Shown here piece by piece: positions 39,610 to 48,655 of a stretch of 64,000 nucleotides of DNA. Numbering within the stretch: position 1 is the stretch's first letter; each line of letters begins with the position of its first letter. The notes beneath the pieces were generated by a model. The model had not been told where the DNA came from and searched no databases. It was given only the letters and a program-made list of their open reading frames with translations. The stretch covers positions 1 to 64,000 of the forward strand of contig JAHAAK010000006.1 in assembly GCA_018376905.1 (NCBI GenBank), in the 5' to 3' direction. The DNA comes from Collinsella sp. GTDB taxonomy: Bacteria > Actinomycetota > Coriobacteriia > Coriobacteriales > Coriobacteriaceae. Both the position numbers and the translations under genes were made by a program.

Positions 39610-41685
39610 CTAGCGCAGATATGCTTTCGCGTTGCTCAGGCTGTAGGCAATCGTCGAGCCATTGTGCAGCAGCGACGACGTCTGCGGGGTAATCGCGCCG
39701 GCAATGCCGAGCGCCAAAAGCGCCGAGTTGGTGAGCATCACCTTGGAATACGAGCTTGTCAGACGGTCGATAAGCCCCTGACTCATGCGGCGCAGACGCA
39801 CGATCGCCGCGAGGTCCGTATCGGCCAGGATGATGTCGGCGACCTCTTTGGCGATATCGCTTCCGCCGCCCATGGCCAGGCCCACGTCGGCCAGGCCCAG
39901 CGCCGGTGAGTCGTTGACGCCATCGCCCACCATGGCAACGTGGCGCCCCTCGCCCTTAATGCGCTCAACATACGCGTGCTTGTCCTCGGGCAGCAGCTCG
40001 GCCTTAAACTCGTCGACGCCCGCCTCGCGAGCAATGCGCTCGGCCGTGCGCTCCGAGTCGCCCGTGAGCATGACCACGTGCTTAACGCCCAACGCGTGCA
40101 AGTCGGCGATGGCCTCGCGCACGCCGGGTTTGAGCGGGTCCTCGATACCGAGCACGCCAACGACCGTACCGTCGACCGCCAGGTACAGCGGCGACAAGCC
40201 CTGCATCTGGGACTCGATGCGCTCCTTAATGTCGGACTCGAGCTGCGCACCCTCATCCTCAAATACAAAGTGCGCGGAACCGATGATGGCGCGACGCCCT
40301 TCGATGGACGAAGCGATGCCGTGTGCCACGATGTACTCGACGGCAGCATGGCGCTCGCGGTGCTCGAGCCCGCGCTCGCGGGCGGCGTTGACCACGGCGC
40401 GTGCCACCGGATGCGGAAAATGCTCCTCCAAGCAAGCGGAAAGGCGCAGGATCTCGTCCTCGCTCCAGCCATCGGTGGTGAGCACGCAGGCGAGACGCGG
40501 CTGCGCCTCGGTCAGCGTGCCGGTCTTATCAAACACAATGGTGTCGGCCTTGGCAAACGACTCAAAGTACTTTGCGCCCTTGACCATGACGCCCATCTTG
40601 GCGGCATCACTCATAGCGGTCATGACGGCGACGGAACCCGTGAGCTTGAGTGCGCACGAGTAGTCGACCATCAGTGCCGCCGAGGTCTTGATGAGGCTAC
40701 GCGTGGTGAGAGCGACAAGGCCCGCGAGCAGGAAGTTCCACGGGACGATCTTGTTGGCGAGGTCCTCCATGTGCGACTGGCCCTCGGACTTGAGCGAGTC
40801 GGCCGTCTGCACGAGCGAGACGATCGAACGGAGCTTGGTCTGAGCCGTGCTGGCGCGCACGCGCACCAAGATGCTGCCGTCTTCCACGACGGTGCCGGCG
40901 AACACGTCGTCGCCCACGCTGCGCTCGACGGCCAGCGGCTCACCGGTCAGGGTCGCCTGGTTGACCATGGCGCTCCCCTGCTCGACCACGCCGTCGATGC
41001 AGATGGACATGCCGGTGCGCACGGCGACCAGGTCGCCGGGCTCAAGCTCGGTGGCCGCAACGCTCATCTCGGTGTCGCCGATGACCTTTTGCGCTTTGTC
41101 GGGCACGTCGAGCAGCGAGTTGATGAGCTCGTTTTCGCTCATGGCACGTGTGTAGTCCTCGAGCAGCTCGCCCACGTTGAGTAGGAACATTGTCTGGCCC
41201 GCGGTGTCGACGTCGCGCTTGACGAAGGAGATGCCGATGGCTGACGCATCGAGCACGGGGACGGTCAGACGCGGCTGCGCGAGCTCACGAAGGGCTGCGC
41301 GCAAAAAGGCCATGTAGCCGGCAACGACAAAGACGGCACGCAGCGGCGTGGGCAAAAACCAACGGCGCGCGTAGTGGGCGCCGACAAGCGTGGCCAGATC
41401 CATAACCAGCTTGTGCTTGCGCGGCTCGAGCTGCATCACGTAGCCCGACTTGGCGTCGGCGATTGCCTGGGCATCGAGCGCGCCGGCGGCGGCCAGCACG
41501 GCGTCGCGGCGTGGCTCGTCGTATTCGAGCGCCATCTGGCCGATGCGTCCGTAGACGCGCACCTTGTGCACGCCGTCGATTTCGCCGCTGAGCTTCAGAA
41601 GCGCATCGAGATCGCTCTCTGGCACAGGACCCGCCAACTGGAGGCGGGTCCTGCCGGGGATCTCGCTGATAATCGAGAATCTCAT
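39610..41685 (-). CDS. Heavy-metal P1B-type ATPase with a Ser-Cys-Ala motif
   Basis: 691 residues. An N-terminal metal-binding-like fold (1-70, GRTRLQLAGP ... IDGVHKVRVYG) lacks the CxxC pair. The A domain has TGE (248-250), the phosphorylation site is DKTGTLT (386-392), the P1B-specific HP locus is EEHFPHPVARAVV, and the hinge is GDGVNDSPAL. The transmembrane metal site, usually CPC, reads DYSCALKL (341-348), so copper or zinc specificity should not be assumed. Such S-C motifs occur in ATPases linked to manganese or iron. Membrane export of a transition metal is the likely job. It is co-transcribed with the small protein 18 bases upstream. Confidence 0.9.
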   Translation of the reverse strand: MRFSIISEIPGRTRLQLAGPVPESDLDALLKLSGEIDGVHKVRVYGRIGQMALEYDEPRRDAVLAAAGALDAQAIADAKSGYVMQLEPRKHKLVMDLATLVGAHYARRWFLPTPLRAVFVVAGYMAFLRAALRELAQPRLTVPVLDASAIGISFVKRDVDTAGQTMFLLNVGELLEDYTRAMSENELINSLLDVPDKAQKVIGDTEMSVAATELEPGDLVAVRTGMSICIDGVVEQGSAMVNQATLTGEPLAVERSVGDDVFAGTVVEDGSILVRVRASTAQTKLRSIVSLVQTADSLKSEGQSHMEDLANKIVPWNFLLAGLVALTTRSLIKTSAALMVDYSCALKLTGSVAVMTAMSDAAKMGVMVKGAKYFESFAKADTIVFDKTGTLTEAQPRLACVLTTDGWSEDEILRLSACLEEHFPHPVARAVVNAARERGLEHRERHAAVEYIVAHGIASSIEGRRAIIGSAHFVFEDEGAQLESDIKERIESQMQGLSPLYLAVDGTVVGVLGIEDPLKPGVREAIADLHALGVKHVVMLTGDSERTAERIAREAGVDEFKAELLPEDKHAYVERIKGEGRHVAMVGDGVNDSPALGLADVGLAMGGGSDIAKEVADIILADTDLAAIVRLRRMSQGLIDRLTSSYSKVMLTNSALLALGIAGAITPQTSSLLHNGSTIAYSLSNAKAYLR

Positions 41686-41703
41686 GGTTTGTGCCTGGGA
41701 GCG

Positions 41704-41952
41704 CTACTCGGCTGCGTTGCTCGCAGCGTCAGCCTCGCTCTGGGTGATGTAGGCAGCCTCGGCAACCATGTCGTCGACATTGGCCTTGGCCTGCTCGACC
41801 ATGTCCTGGTAGCCGTTCTTGATGCGCATGCCGCACGCGATGCCCTGCACGCAGGCGTTCTTTACCGGAGCGCTGGTGAGCAGCTTGATGCCGGCCGTAC
41901 CGAGCAGAAAACCGCCACCGACAAGCAGGGTGTTGAACGTGGACTTCTTCAT
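41704..41952 (-). CDS. Small DUF6110-like protein of the P-type ATPase operon
   Basis: 82 residues from ATG 41952 (AAGGGAGA upstream). A hydrophobic N-terminal helix (STFNTLLVGGGFLLGTAGIKLLTS) is followed by VKNACVQGIACGMRIKNGYQ and an acidic helical tail. Similar small proteins precede this class of ATPase elsewhere; I associate them with DUF6110, from memory. The single membrane segment and two cysteines could provide metal delivery or sensing, but nothing is proven. Confidence 0.7.
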   Translation of the reverse strand: MKKSTFNTLLVGGGFLLGTAGIKLLTSAPVKNACVQGIACGMRIKNGYQDMVEQAKANVDDMVAEAAYITQSEADAASNAAE

Positions 41953-42098
41953 GATGTCTCTCCCTTTTCCGCAACAACTGCGGCATGGTGCCTTAGCACC
42001 CGAGTTCATTAGTTTGCTCGAGCACGCTTTTGAAAATAGTTTAGTATAACTATTTGGTCAACAATGGCTAACTTTTTGGAAACTATGGGGATGAACTC

Positions 42099-42131
42099 AA
42101 TGTGACAAAGGGATTGTCCCTTTGTCACATT
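42099..42131. repeat. Short palindrome R3 (REP-like)
   Basis: Perfect 15-bp arms, AATGTGACAAAGGGA and TCCCTTTGTCACATT, with loop TTG, ending 1 base before the stop of the ABC gene. The same left arm recurs at 48397. Probably doubles as a transcript end structure. Confidence 0.8.
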
Positions 42132-42132
42132 C

Positions 42133-43890
42133 CTATAGCCGCCAGACAGCCGCTTCCTTTTGCAGCGCAATCATGCGGGCAAATTCTCCGCCTGCCGCCT
42201 TGAGCTGCGCCGGGGTGCCCTGCTCGGCGACAACGCCATCCTTGAGCACGACGATCTTGTCGGCATTTTCCACCGTGCGCATGCGATGGGCGATCACAAT
42301 GACCGTTTTGCCGGCGAGCAAACGGGAGAGCGCCTGCTGAACCACGGTCTCGTTCTCGACATCCAGGCTCGCCGTCGCCTCGTCCAGCAACACGATCGGC
42401 GCGTCTTTGAGCAACGCACGGGCTATAGAGATGCGCTGGCGCTCGCCGCCAGAAAGCTTGGAACCATTCTCGCCGATCATGGTGTCATACCCTTGAGGCA
42501 TGCGATGCACGAATTCGTCGCAGTTGGCGGCATGTGCCGCTGCCAAGACTTCTTCGTCGGTTGCATCGCGACGGCCCAGACGGATGTTGCCCATCACCGT
42601 ATCATCGAAGAGCAACACGTCCTGAAAGACAATGGCGTAGTCGCACAGCAGCACCTCGGGGTCCACGCTCGCAACATCCACGCCGCCCACGGTAACCTTT
42701 CCCGCAGTAGCATCCCAAAAGCGCGCAGCTAGGCGACTCACCGTAGACTTACCGGAGCCTGAAGGACCAACGAGTGCCGTAACCTCCCCTTCCCTAGCGG
42801 TAAAGCTCACATCGGTAAGGACCTTCTCGCCGGCGCGGCCGTCCTCGCCCGCACCATAGCCAAATGCCACGTGATCGAACACCACATCGTGGCCCACGGG
42901 CTCAAATTTCTCGCTGCCCCGCGCCACAGGCTCTTCCATGATAGAGCGCATACGCTTGGCAGACGACTCGGCGGCAAACAGCTCGGACACCAGCATCAAC
43001 GCCTGGTCAAAGGGTGCATAGATACGGCTCACCATAAGCAAGAAGGCAAACATCACCAAAAAGTCGACCCGCCCCGAGGCAACCATCGCGGCACCCGTTA
43101 CCAGCGTGGAAGCGACCCCCAGACGCAAAATGACAAAGGCAGAGTTGACCAAAAGCCCGTTAACGAGTTCTCCCTTAGTGGTCTCGCGCTCCTCGGCATC
43201 GATCACGGCACCGAGTCCCTCAAGATAATAGGCCTCCTGGTTGGTAGCGCGGATCTCGCGCACACAATCGAGCGTCTCCTGGATCGCCTCGGTGACTTTG
43301 ACCTTCTCGGCGCGAACACGGTCGAACACCGGGACCATGGGGCCGCGCGTCAAATACAGCACGGCAAAGGCCACGGGAACGCTCCAGAACGCCGCGATCG
43401 CCAACTGCCAGCAAAAGAACAGCGATGCTGCGAACACAATAGCGCTTGCGATAATGGCGCCCCAAAGCTCTCCCAACACGTGGCTGTAGGCGTGCTCCAT
43501 GGCCTGGACGTCGCCCATGATGGTCTCGGTTAAATCGGCCAGATCACGACGACCAAAAAACGACAGCGGCAGTTTGCGCAAGCGCTCGGCAATCTCCATA
43601 CGCTGCTTGCCGCACTCCTCGTAAAAGATGCAGTAGGTGTAGTAATACTGCTGCCAGTTAGAGGCAAAGAGCAACACAAAAAAGACCACGAGGCCGCCCA
43701 CGATCGGCAGGGCATCCGGCAGGTCGGCGCCAGTGGCGAGATGTTCGACAAAACCGGCCATGACCAGGAATAAAAAGCCCATGCCGGCCATGGTAATAAG
43801 ATTGGTGAGCGTGGTCCAGAAAATGCCGCGCTTTACGCCGGCGACGCCTTTATCGGATAGGAAATACTTCTTTTGGAATGAGGCGAACAT
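42133..43890 (-). CDS. ABC transporter, fused permease and ATPase (second subunit)
   Basis: 585 residues. Six membrane segments (about 20-300), then the nucleotide-binding domain with Walker A GPSGSGKST, signature LSGGERQRISIARALL, Walker B IVLLDEATASLD and the H-loop IAHRMRTV. It starts directly at the stop of the preceding half-transporter, and the two surely form a heterodimer. The pair plus a divergent AraC regulator resembles YbtP/YbtQ-YbtA and IrtAB-type systems, where exporter-fold transporters import iron-siderophores, but substrate export is equally possible. Confidence 0.9.
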   Translation of the reverse strand: MFASFQKKYFLSDKGVAGVKRGIFWTTLTNLITMAGMGFLFLVMAGFVEHLATGADLPDALPIVGGLVVFFVLLFASNWQQYYYTYCIFYEECGKQRMEIAERLRKLPLSFFGRRDLADLTETIMGDVQAMEHAYSHVLGELWGAIIASAIVFAASLFFCWQLAIAAFWSVPVAFAVLYLTRGPMVPVFDRVRAEKVKVTEAIQETLDCVREIRATNQEAYYLEGLGAVIDAEERETTKGELVNGLLVNSAFVILRLGVASTLVTGAAMVASGRVDFLVMFAFLLMVSRIYAPFDQALMLVSELFAAESSAKRMRSIMEEPVARGSEKFEPVGHDVVFDHVAFGYGAGEDGRAGEKVLTDVSFTAREGEVTALVGPSGSGKSTVSRLAARFWDATAGKVTVGGVDVASVDPEVLLCDYAIVFQDVLLFDDTVMGNIRLGRRDATDEEVLAAAHAANCDEFVHRMPQGYDTMIGENGSKLSGGERQRISIARALLKDAPIVLLDEATASLDVENETVVQQALSRLLAGKTVIVIAHRMRTVENADKIVVLKDGVVAEQGTPAQLKAAGGEFARMIALQKEAAVWRL

Positions 43891-45717
43891 TTAGGCCTCG
43901 CCTCCCTTCGTGACGGCGGCATCCGCGGTCGCTGCAGTGATTTTCCAGCTCGCGGCCTGTTCGTATTCGGCCCACATCTTGGCATACAAACCCTCTTGGG
44001 ACAGCAACTCGGCATGAGTACCCGACTCCTGCACGCTGCCCTGGTTGAGCACCACGATTTGGTCTGCGCCCACTACAGTCGAGAGTCGGTGCGCAATCAT
44101 AATGACCGTGCGACCCGCCGCCAGCTTGCTAAAGGCGCGCTGGATGAGTGCCTCGTTCTCGGGATCGGCAAACGCCGTGGCCTCATCGAGCACCACGATA
44201 GGCGCGTCTTTAAGGATCGCGCGGGCGAGTGCCACGCGCTGGACCTCGCCGCCCGAAAGATATGCTCCGCCGGCACCGAGCATGGTATTGATGCCCTGTG
44301 GGAGCTTGGCCACAATGTCGTCGCACTGAGCTGCGGAGAGAGCCGCACGCACTTCGTCGTCAGTGGCCGTAGGCTTGGAGGCGCGCACGTTATCGGCAAG
44401 TGTTTGCCGGAACAGCTGGTTGGTCTGGAACACGAAGGCAACCTGGTCCATAAGCTCGTGCGGATCCATATCGCGAACGTCCACACCGCCCACGAGTACG
44501 CGGCCCGAAGAGACATCCCAAAAACGAGGAATCAGGCTTGCGCAGGTTGACTTGCCGCCACCCGAAGGACCCACCAGAGCGAGGGTGCTACCAGCTGGAA
44601 CGCTAAAACTTACATGGCTAACGGCAGGTGCTTCGGCACCCTCGTACGTAAAGTTCACGTCCTCAAATCGCACGTCGCCGCCGGCAGGGTGCTTGGGTTG
44701 GGCGGGCACGGAGAGCTGCTTGGAATCCATGACGCTTCGAATACGAGCCAGCGAATCGGCACTCATCTGAGAGGCCTCGCCCACAAACATGAGCTTGGTC
44801 ATGGCCGTCGGCACCACGGCCGAAAAGATCGCGTAAAACGTGAAGTTGGCCATAAAGTGCGCGAAGTCCGTCTCGCCCGGCGCCAACAGCAATGCCACGG
44901 GCAAGAGAAATGCCACAAGGCCATTGAGCGCGGTAAGGTTGAGCACCTGCGGACCTCGGCAGAACGTGCCCGCATAGTTTTGCGCCATGTCGGCGTATTC
45001 GGCGATCGCGTCGTTGAAAGCCTTAAAGGAGTAGACCGTCTGCTGAAACACCTTGACCACGGGAATACCGCGTACGTATTCGGTGCCGGTCTTGTTCATC
45101 TTGACCAGCGCTCCCATGTAGGCCTTCATGAACTCGGCGCCTTTGCCGCTCATCATGGTGGCCATGGCGCCAAACGAAACGACGACCGAGATAAGGCATG
45201 CCGCCCCCAAACGCCAATCGAGCGCGAAAAGCAGCACGAGCAGGCCTGCGACCATGGCGGTGGCGCCGGCGATATCGGGCAGCATGTGTGCGAGCAAAGT
45301 CTCGGTGGAGGCGGCGCATCCGTCTACAACACGGCGCAGCTCACCGGTGGCGTGCGTGTCAAAGTAGCCAAGCGGCAGCTTAAGCAGGTGCTCGCTCGTG
45401 GCCTTGCGGATGTTAGACGCGCAGCGAAACGCAGACAGGTGCGTGCACATAAGCCCCACGAAATAAACTACGATGCTTGCCAGGGCAAACCCCACGGCCC
45501 ACCAGCCATACATCGCGATATCGGTGGCTTCGCTCCAGTTAGGCGCCACAGCGATAAGGTCTCGCGCGACAAACCAGATGCACACGTACGGGCCAAAGCT
45601 CAGCAGCTGCGAGAGCGCCGAGAGCGCCATGCCCAAATAAGTTAGGAATTTACGGTCGCCGGCATATGCAAGCAGCTCGCCGATACCGCCGCCTTCCCTT
45701 TTTGATCCCTTTGCCAT
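43891..45717 (-). CDS. ABC transporter, fused permease and ATPase (first subunit)
   Basis: 608 residues. Membrane domain to about 330, then Walker A GPSGGGKST, Q-loop FVFQTNQLF, signature LSGGEVQRVALARAIL, Walker B IVVLDEATAFADPE and H-loop IAHRLSTV. The residue after Walker B in the D-loop region is AFAD rather than the usual ASLD, so the two ATP sites of the heterodimer differ. The C-terminal 20 residues extend past the ATPase. Promoter region 45718-45831 is shared with the divergent regulator. It forms an operon with the next gene (no gap). Confidence 0.9.
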   Translation of the reverse strand: MAKGSKREGGGIGELLAYAGDRKFLTYLGMALSALSQLLSFGPYVCIWFVARDLIAVAPNWSEATDIAMYGWWAVGFALASIVVYFVGLMCTHLSAFRCASNIRKATSEHLLKLPLGYFDTHATGELRRVVDGCAASTETLLAHMLPDIAGATAMVAGLLVLLFALDWRLGAACLISVVVSFGAMATMMSGKGAEFMKAYMGALVKMNKTGTEYVRGIPVVKVFQQTVYSFKAFNDAIAEYADMAQNYAGTFCRGPQVLNLTALNGLVAFLLPVALLLAPGETDFAHFMANFTFYAIFSAVVPTAMTKLMFVGEASQMSADSLARIRSVMDSKQLSVPAQPKHPAGGDVRFEDVNFTYEGAEAPAVSHVSFSVPAGSTLALVGPSGGGKSTCASLIPRFWDVSSGRVLVGGVDVRDMDPHELMDQVAFVFQTNQLFRQTLADNVRASKPTATDDEVRAALSAAQCDDIVAKLPQGINTMLGAGGAYLSGGEVQRVALARAILKDAPIVVLDEATAFADPENEALIQRAFSKLAAGRTVIMIAHRLSTVVGADQIVVLNQGSVQESGTHAELLSQEGLYAKMWAEYEQAASWKITAATADAAVTKGGEA

Positions 45718-45837
45718 GAGGTTCCTTTCTAACGGCTTGAGAGTTAACCTTAATCAACTTATCATTGATATGTTAGCCAAGGCACACAATCGAGCCAGGC
45801 GTGGACGTTTCCGCAAAGGAAGGGGACGCTTTTGAAA

Positions 45838-46836
45838 ATGCATCGGGCCGCGACCGACATAACCGAGCTCTATGCACCACAGTTTGAGCAGTTTGGCCTG
45901 GAGCTTTCCGGCAAGGGCGCCGTCTTTACCGGCGAGGTGGCAAACGATCGGGCACACGGCCGCGCATGGATCATACCCCTCTCCCCTGCCTGCATCGTCA
46001 TGGAGCATTTCATCACCCCGACGCACGATATGTACCTGGCCGAATACACACCCGAACCGTACGCGTGTGTGAGCGAAGTCAGCATGCCCACGCTCATGTG
46101 CATGCCCGAGATAGGCATAACACCCGCAAACCTCAAGCCGTTGCGCGGGTCGTGGCCGAGCAATGCAATTTGTAGTTTTATCCAGGATACCTGCGGAAAC
46201 GAGCTCAGTCCGTTATACGCCGGACAGCTCTATCACTCGCGCTCGGTGTTATTCCTACCGAGATACTTCGACGATTTCGAACGCCGCTACCCCGGCGAAT
46301 TCGCTGGGCTTTTTGACGCCTTTGCCGAGTCGTGGGGCGAAGAAGCGCTATCGGCGATCGATCGGACACTCTGCCGTCTCGATGAGACGCGCGCTCGTGT
46401 CACGGGCGGGCATCTTTACATGAAGGGTACCGTAGAGACCATGGTTGCCGAGCTGGCGTACGCGCGAACAGCCCACAAGCAGGCACGTCAGGCCGAAGGG
46501 ACACAGGCCGCTCTGGACATTGTCGAAGAAGCGATCCTGGCTGTCGAGCGCGCCCTTGACGAGGGGCGTCGCATCGGCGTGGACGAGGTCGCCGAGCGGC
46601 TCTACACAAGCCGCTCCAAACTATGCGCCACCTTTAAGGCCCAAACTGGCGAGTCCCTGGGCGCCTACATTCGCAGACGCCGCATGGAGCGAGCACAGGA
46701 CCTTTTGGCCGATAGCGCGCTCACGATAGCGCAGGTGGCAGAGCGTCTAGGCTACCCTCAGCAGGCCGCCTTCGCCCAAGCCTTCAAGCAACACACCGGC
46801 ACCACCCCCACCACTTGGCGAAGCAAGCATCGCTAA
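45838..46836 (+). CDS. AraC-family transcriptional regulator
   Basis: 332 residues from ATG 45838; a TTG six bases earlier is closer to the AAGGAAGGGG site and cannot be excluded. The C-terminal ~100 residues hold the double helix-turn-helix: IGVDEVAERLYTSRSKLCATFKAQTGESLGAYIRRRRMERAQDLL and LTIAQVAERLGYPQQAAFAQAFKQHTGTTPTTWR. The N-terminal 200 residues are the sensing part; no known ligand pocket is recognised. It is divergent from the ABC pair and probably controls it. Confidence 0.87.
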   Translation: MHRAATDITELYAPQFEQFGLELSGKGAVFTGEVANDRAHGRAWIIPLSPACIVMEHFITPTHDMYLAEYTPEPYACVSEVSMPTLMCMPEIGITPANLKPLRGSWPSNAICSFIQDTCGNELSPLYAGQLYHSRSVLFLPRYFDDFERRYPGEFAGLFDAFAESWGEEALSAIDRTLCRLDETRARVTGGHLYMKGTVETMVAELAYARTAHKQARQAEGTQAALDIVEEAILAVERALDEGRRIGVDEVAERLYTSRSKLCATFKAQTGESLGAYIRRRRMERAQDLLADSALTIAQVAERLGYPQQAAFAQAFKQHTGTTPTTWRSKHR

Positions 46837-46900
46837 GGCCCAAGCTCCCTGGCCGTAACGGAGCGATTAATTAGCCGCCGCCCGTCAGCTCACCCAGGAT

Positions 46901-48265
46901 CTAAACGTCAAGATGCGCACAATCAAGCGCCTTTTTGATAAGAGGGACAGATCGATCAGCCAAATACAACGGAATGTTGAGCACCCCGTCGTCGAGCTTT
47001 AGGTTCTTAAGTGAGTAGCGGACCCTCAATGGAGTCGTCTCCGCATGCTTGTCGGCATAGTACTTAAGGCTCTTGGAATGAACGACCTCTCCCGATTTGA
47101 CCTCGACGGGAACGATTTCGTTTCCGACTTGAATCAAAAAATCGACTTCGTGCTTCGGCTTCTCGTTTGTCCAATAACGCGGAGCAGCATCTAACTGTGA
47201 AAGTAATGCCTGAAGCACATAGTTCTCGGCGAACGAACCTTTGAACTCCGAAAATAGCGCATCCGAGATGGCAAAAGCGGACGCATCCAGCCTTGCCATG
47301 CGACGCAGCAAGCCGACATCAAGACAGTAGACTTTAAATGCCTTGAGGTCATCGTACGCAGAGAGCGGCACACCACCGGCAGCATTAAGGCGAACCGCCG
47401 TGATGAGCCCAGCATCGGCAAGCCATTCCAGAGCATCCTCGTATTCTCGAGTACGAGCCCCCTCGCGCACCGCACCCCAAACGAACTTTTTGTTCTCGCG
47501 CGCCAACTGAGCTGGAATCGAGTTCCATATTTGCGAAAGCTTGGCGAACTGCGCACGGCCACCATGCTTGGCAAAATCGCGCTCGTAGGAATCCAAGAGA
47601 TCAGACAACACCTTATCGACCTGAACGATATCGCCCGTCTCCACCCACCGGCCAAGAGCCTCTGGCATGCCGCCGCATGCAAAATAACGACGAAGATGCT
47701 CGACGAGACGGACATGGAAGAAATCGGGCACTGTCTCGATCTGATCCAGGCCGCCAAGGTATTCGTCGTAGTTTGCAGCGCCCTCGGCTTTCAGAAACTC
47801 GGAAAAGCTCATGGGGCGCATCTCCATGAACTCGACCTTTCCCACCGGAAAAGCGCTGGTCTCACGGGACAAGCGAACGCCCAACAAAGACCCTGCGCAT
47901 GCGACGTGATACTCGGGGGCCTCGTCACAGAAGTATTTAAGGGCACCGACTGCAGAAGGACAATCCTGGATCTCATCAATAATAAGCAGCGTCTCGCCAG
48001 GATCGATAGACTGTCCAAGCGCCAGGGAAAGATTTGAGATGATCCGTCGAGGATCGCGCGTACCTTCGAAAAACTGAGCGTACTCGCTCTGTACCCCAGG
48101 TGACGGCTCCTCGAGCGTCAGATACACATAATTGATGTACGAGGTTCGGCCGAACTCCTTAAGCGCCCACGTCTTTCCAACCTGGCGCGCCCCCTTAAGG
48201 ATAAGCGGCTTACGATATTCTGACGCTTTCCAAGCGTTAAGCTTGGCAATGATATCTCGCTGCAT
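46901..48265 (-). CDS. AAA ATPase with DUF4143 domain
   Basis: 454 residues. Walker A GARQVGKTW (25-33), Walker B LLIIDEIQDC, then a middle helical part and the C-terminal DUF4143 segment that includes EVDFLIQVGNEIVPVEVKSGEVVHSKSLKYY, a PD-(D/E)XK-like nuclease-fold pattern. These proteins are common, often horizontally moved, and of unsettled function. The gene is less GC-biased than its neighbours, which fits transfer. A 7+7 palindrome (48314-48330) just upstream could be its operator. Confidence 0.88.
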   Translation of the reverse strand: MQRDIIAKLNAWKASEYRKPLILKGARQVGKTWALKEFGRTSYINYVYLTLEEPSPGVQSEYAQFFEGTRDPRRIISNLSLALGQSIDPGETLLIIDEIQDCPSAVGALKYFCDEAPEYHVACAGSLLGVRLSRETSAFPVGKVEFMEMRPMSFSEFLKAEGAANYDEYLGGLDQIETVPDFFHVRLVEHLRRYFACGGMPEALGRWVETGDIVQVDKVLSDLLDSYERDFAKHGGRAQFAKLSQIWNSIPAQLARENKKFVWGAVREGARTREYEDALEWLADAGLITAVRLNAAGGVPLSAYDDLKAFKVYCLDVGLLRRMARLDASAFAISDALFSEFKGSFAENYVLQALLSQLDAAPRYWTNEKPKHEVDFLIQVGNEIVPVEVKSGEVVHSKSLKYYADKHAETTPLRVRYSLKNLKLDDGVLNIPLYLADRSVPLIKKALDCAHLDV

Positions 48266-48313
48266 GGCCGAACCTCCCGCAAAGAAACTTCCGTAAACGT
48301 GATATTTCCCACA

Positions 48314-48330
48314 TTTTACCCTAGGTAAAA
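48314..48330. promoter_or_regulatory. Palindromic operator candidate upstream of the DUF4143 gene
   Basis: TTTTACC-CTA-GGTAAAA is a perfect 7-bp inverted repeat, 49 bases before the start codon. Nearby ATCACA/TGTGAT-like motifs recur (48340-48400) in a very AT-rich stretch. Confidence 0.45.
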
Positions 48331-48396
48331 CGTGACATTTATCACATTTACAGAAGTTTTAAGCTCATTTCGCCACACTTTCATCACATTTATTGC

Positions 48397-48426
48397 AATG
48401 TGACAAAGGGACAGTCCCTTTGTCAC
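48397..48426. repeat. Short palindrome R4 (REP-like)
   Basis: AATGTGACAAAGGGA, CAG, TCCCTTTGTCAC: same left arm as R3, with a different 3-base loop and the last three bases unpaired. Confidence 0.8.
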
Positions 48427-48511
48427 CCGCACAAAAATGGACGCGCCAACGGCGCCCTCATTCACCAAATTCCATTCAGCCTACCTGACCCGAACGGCCG
48501 AGTCGTCACAG

Positions 48512-48650
48512 AACCCGGGAGCCCCGGCAGGGCGGGTGCTTGCTCAAAATGAGTTCCGCACGCAAAGAAGGCCACTTAATGTGGCCTTCGTCTTGCGCAG
48601 GACTGTTCGAAATTTTGAGGAAGCACCCGCCCTGCCGGGGCTCCCGGGTT
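48512..48650. other. Structured hairpin element E2 (139 bp)
   Basis: Outer arms 48512-48541 and 48621-48650 are perfectly complementary over 30 bases, and CTCAAAAT/ATTTTGAG extend the stem inward. The interior has an apical hairpin, GAAGGC-CACTTAATGTG-GCCTTC. Read on the minus strand, the blocks TCGAACAGTCCTG (48610-48598), CACATTAAGTG (48583-48573) and CGTGCGGAACTC (48562-48551) match element E1, with identical spacings of 14 and 10 bases. It lies 5 bases beyond the gatB stop and, relative to gatB, is in the same orientation as E1 is to its upstream gene. No T-run follows. Confidence 0.8.
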
Positions 48651-48655
48651 CCCGT

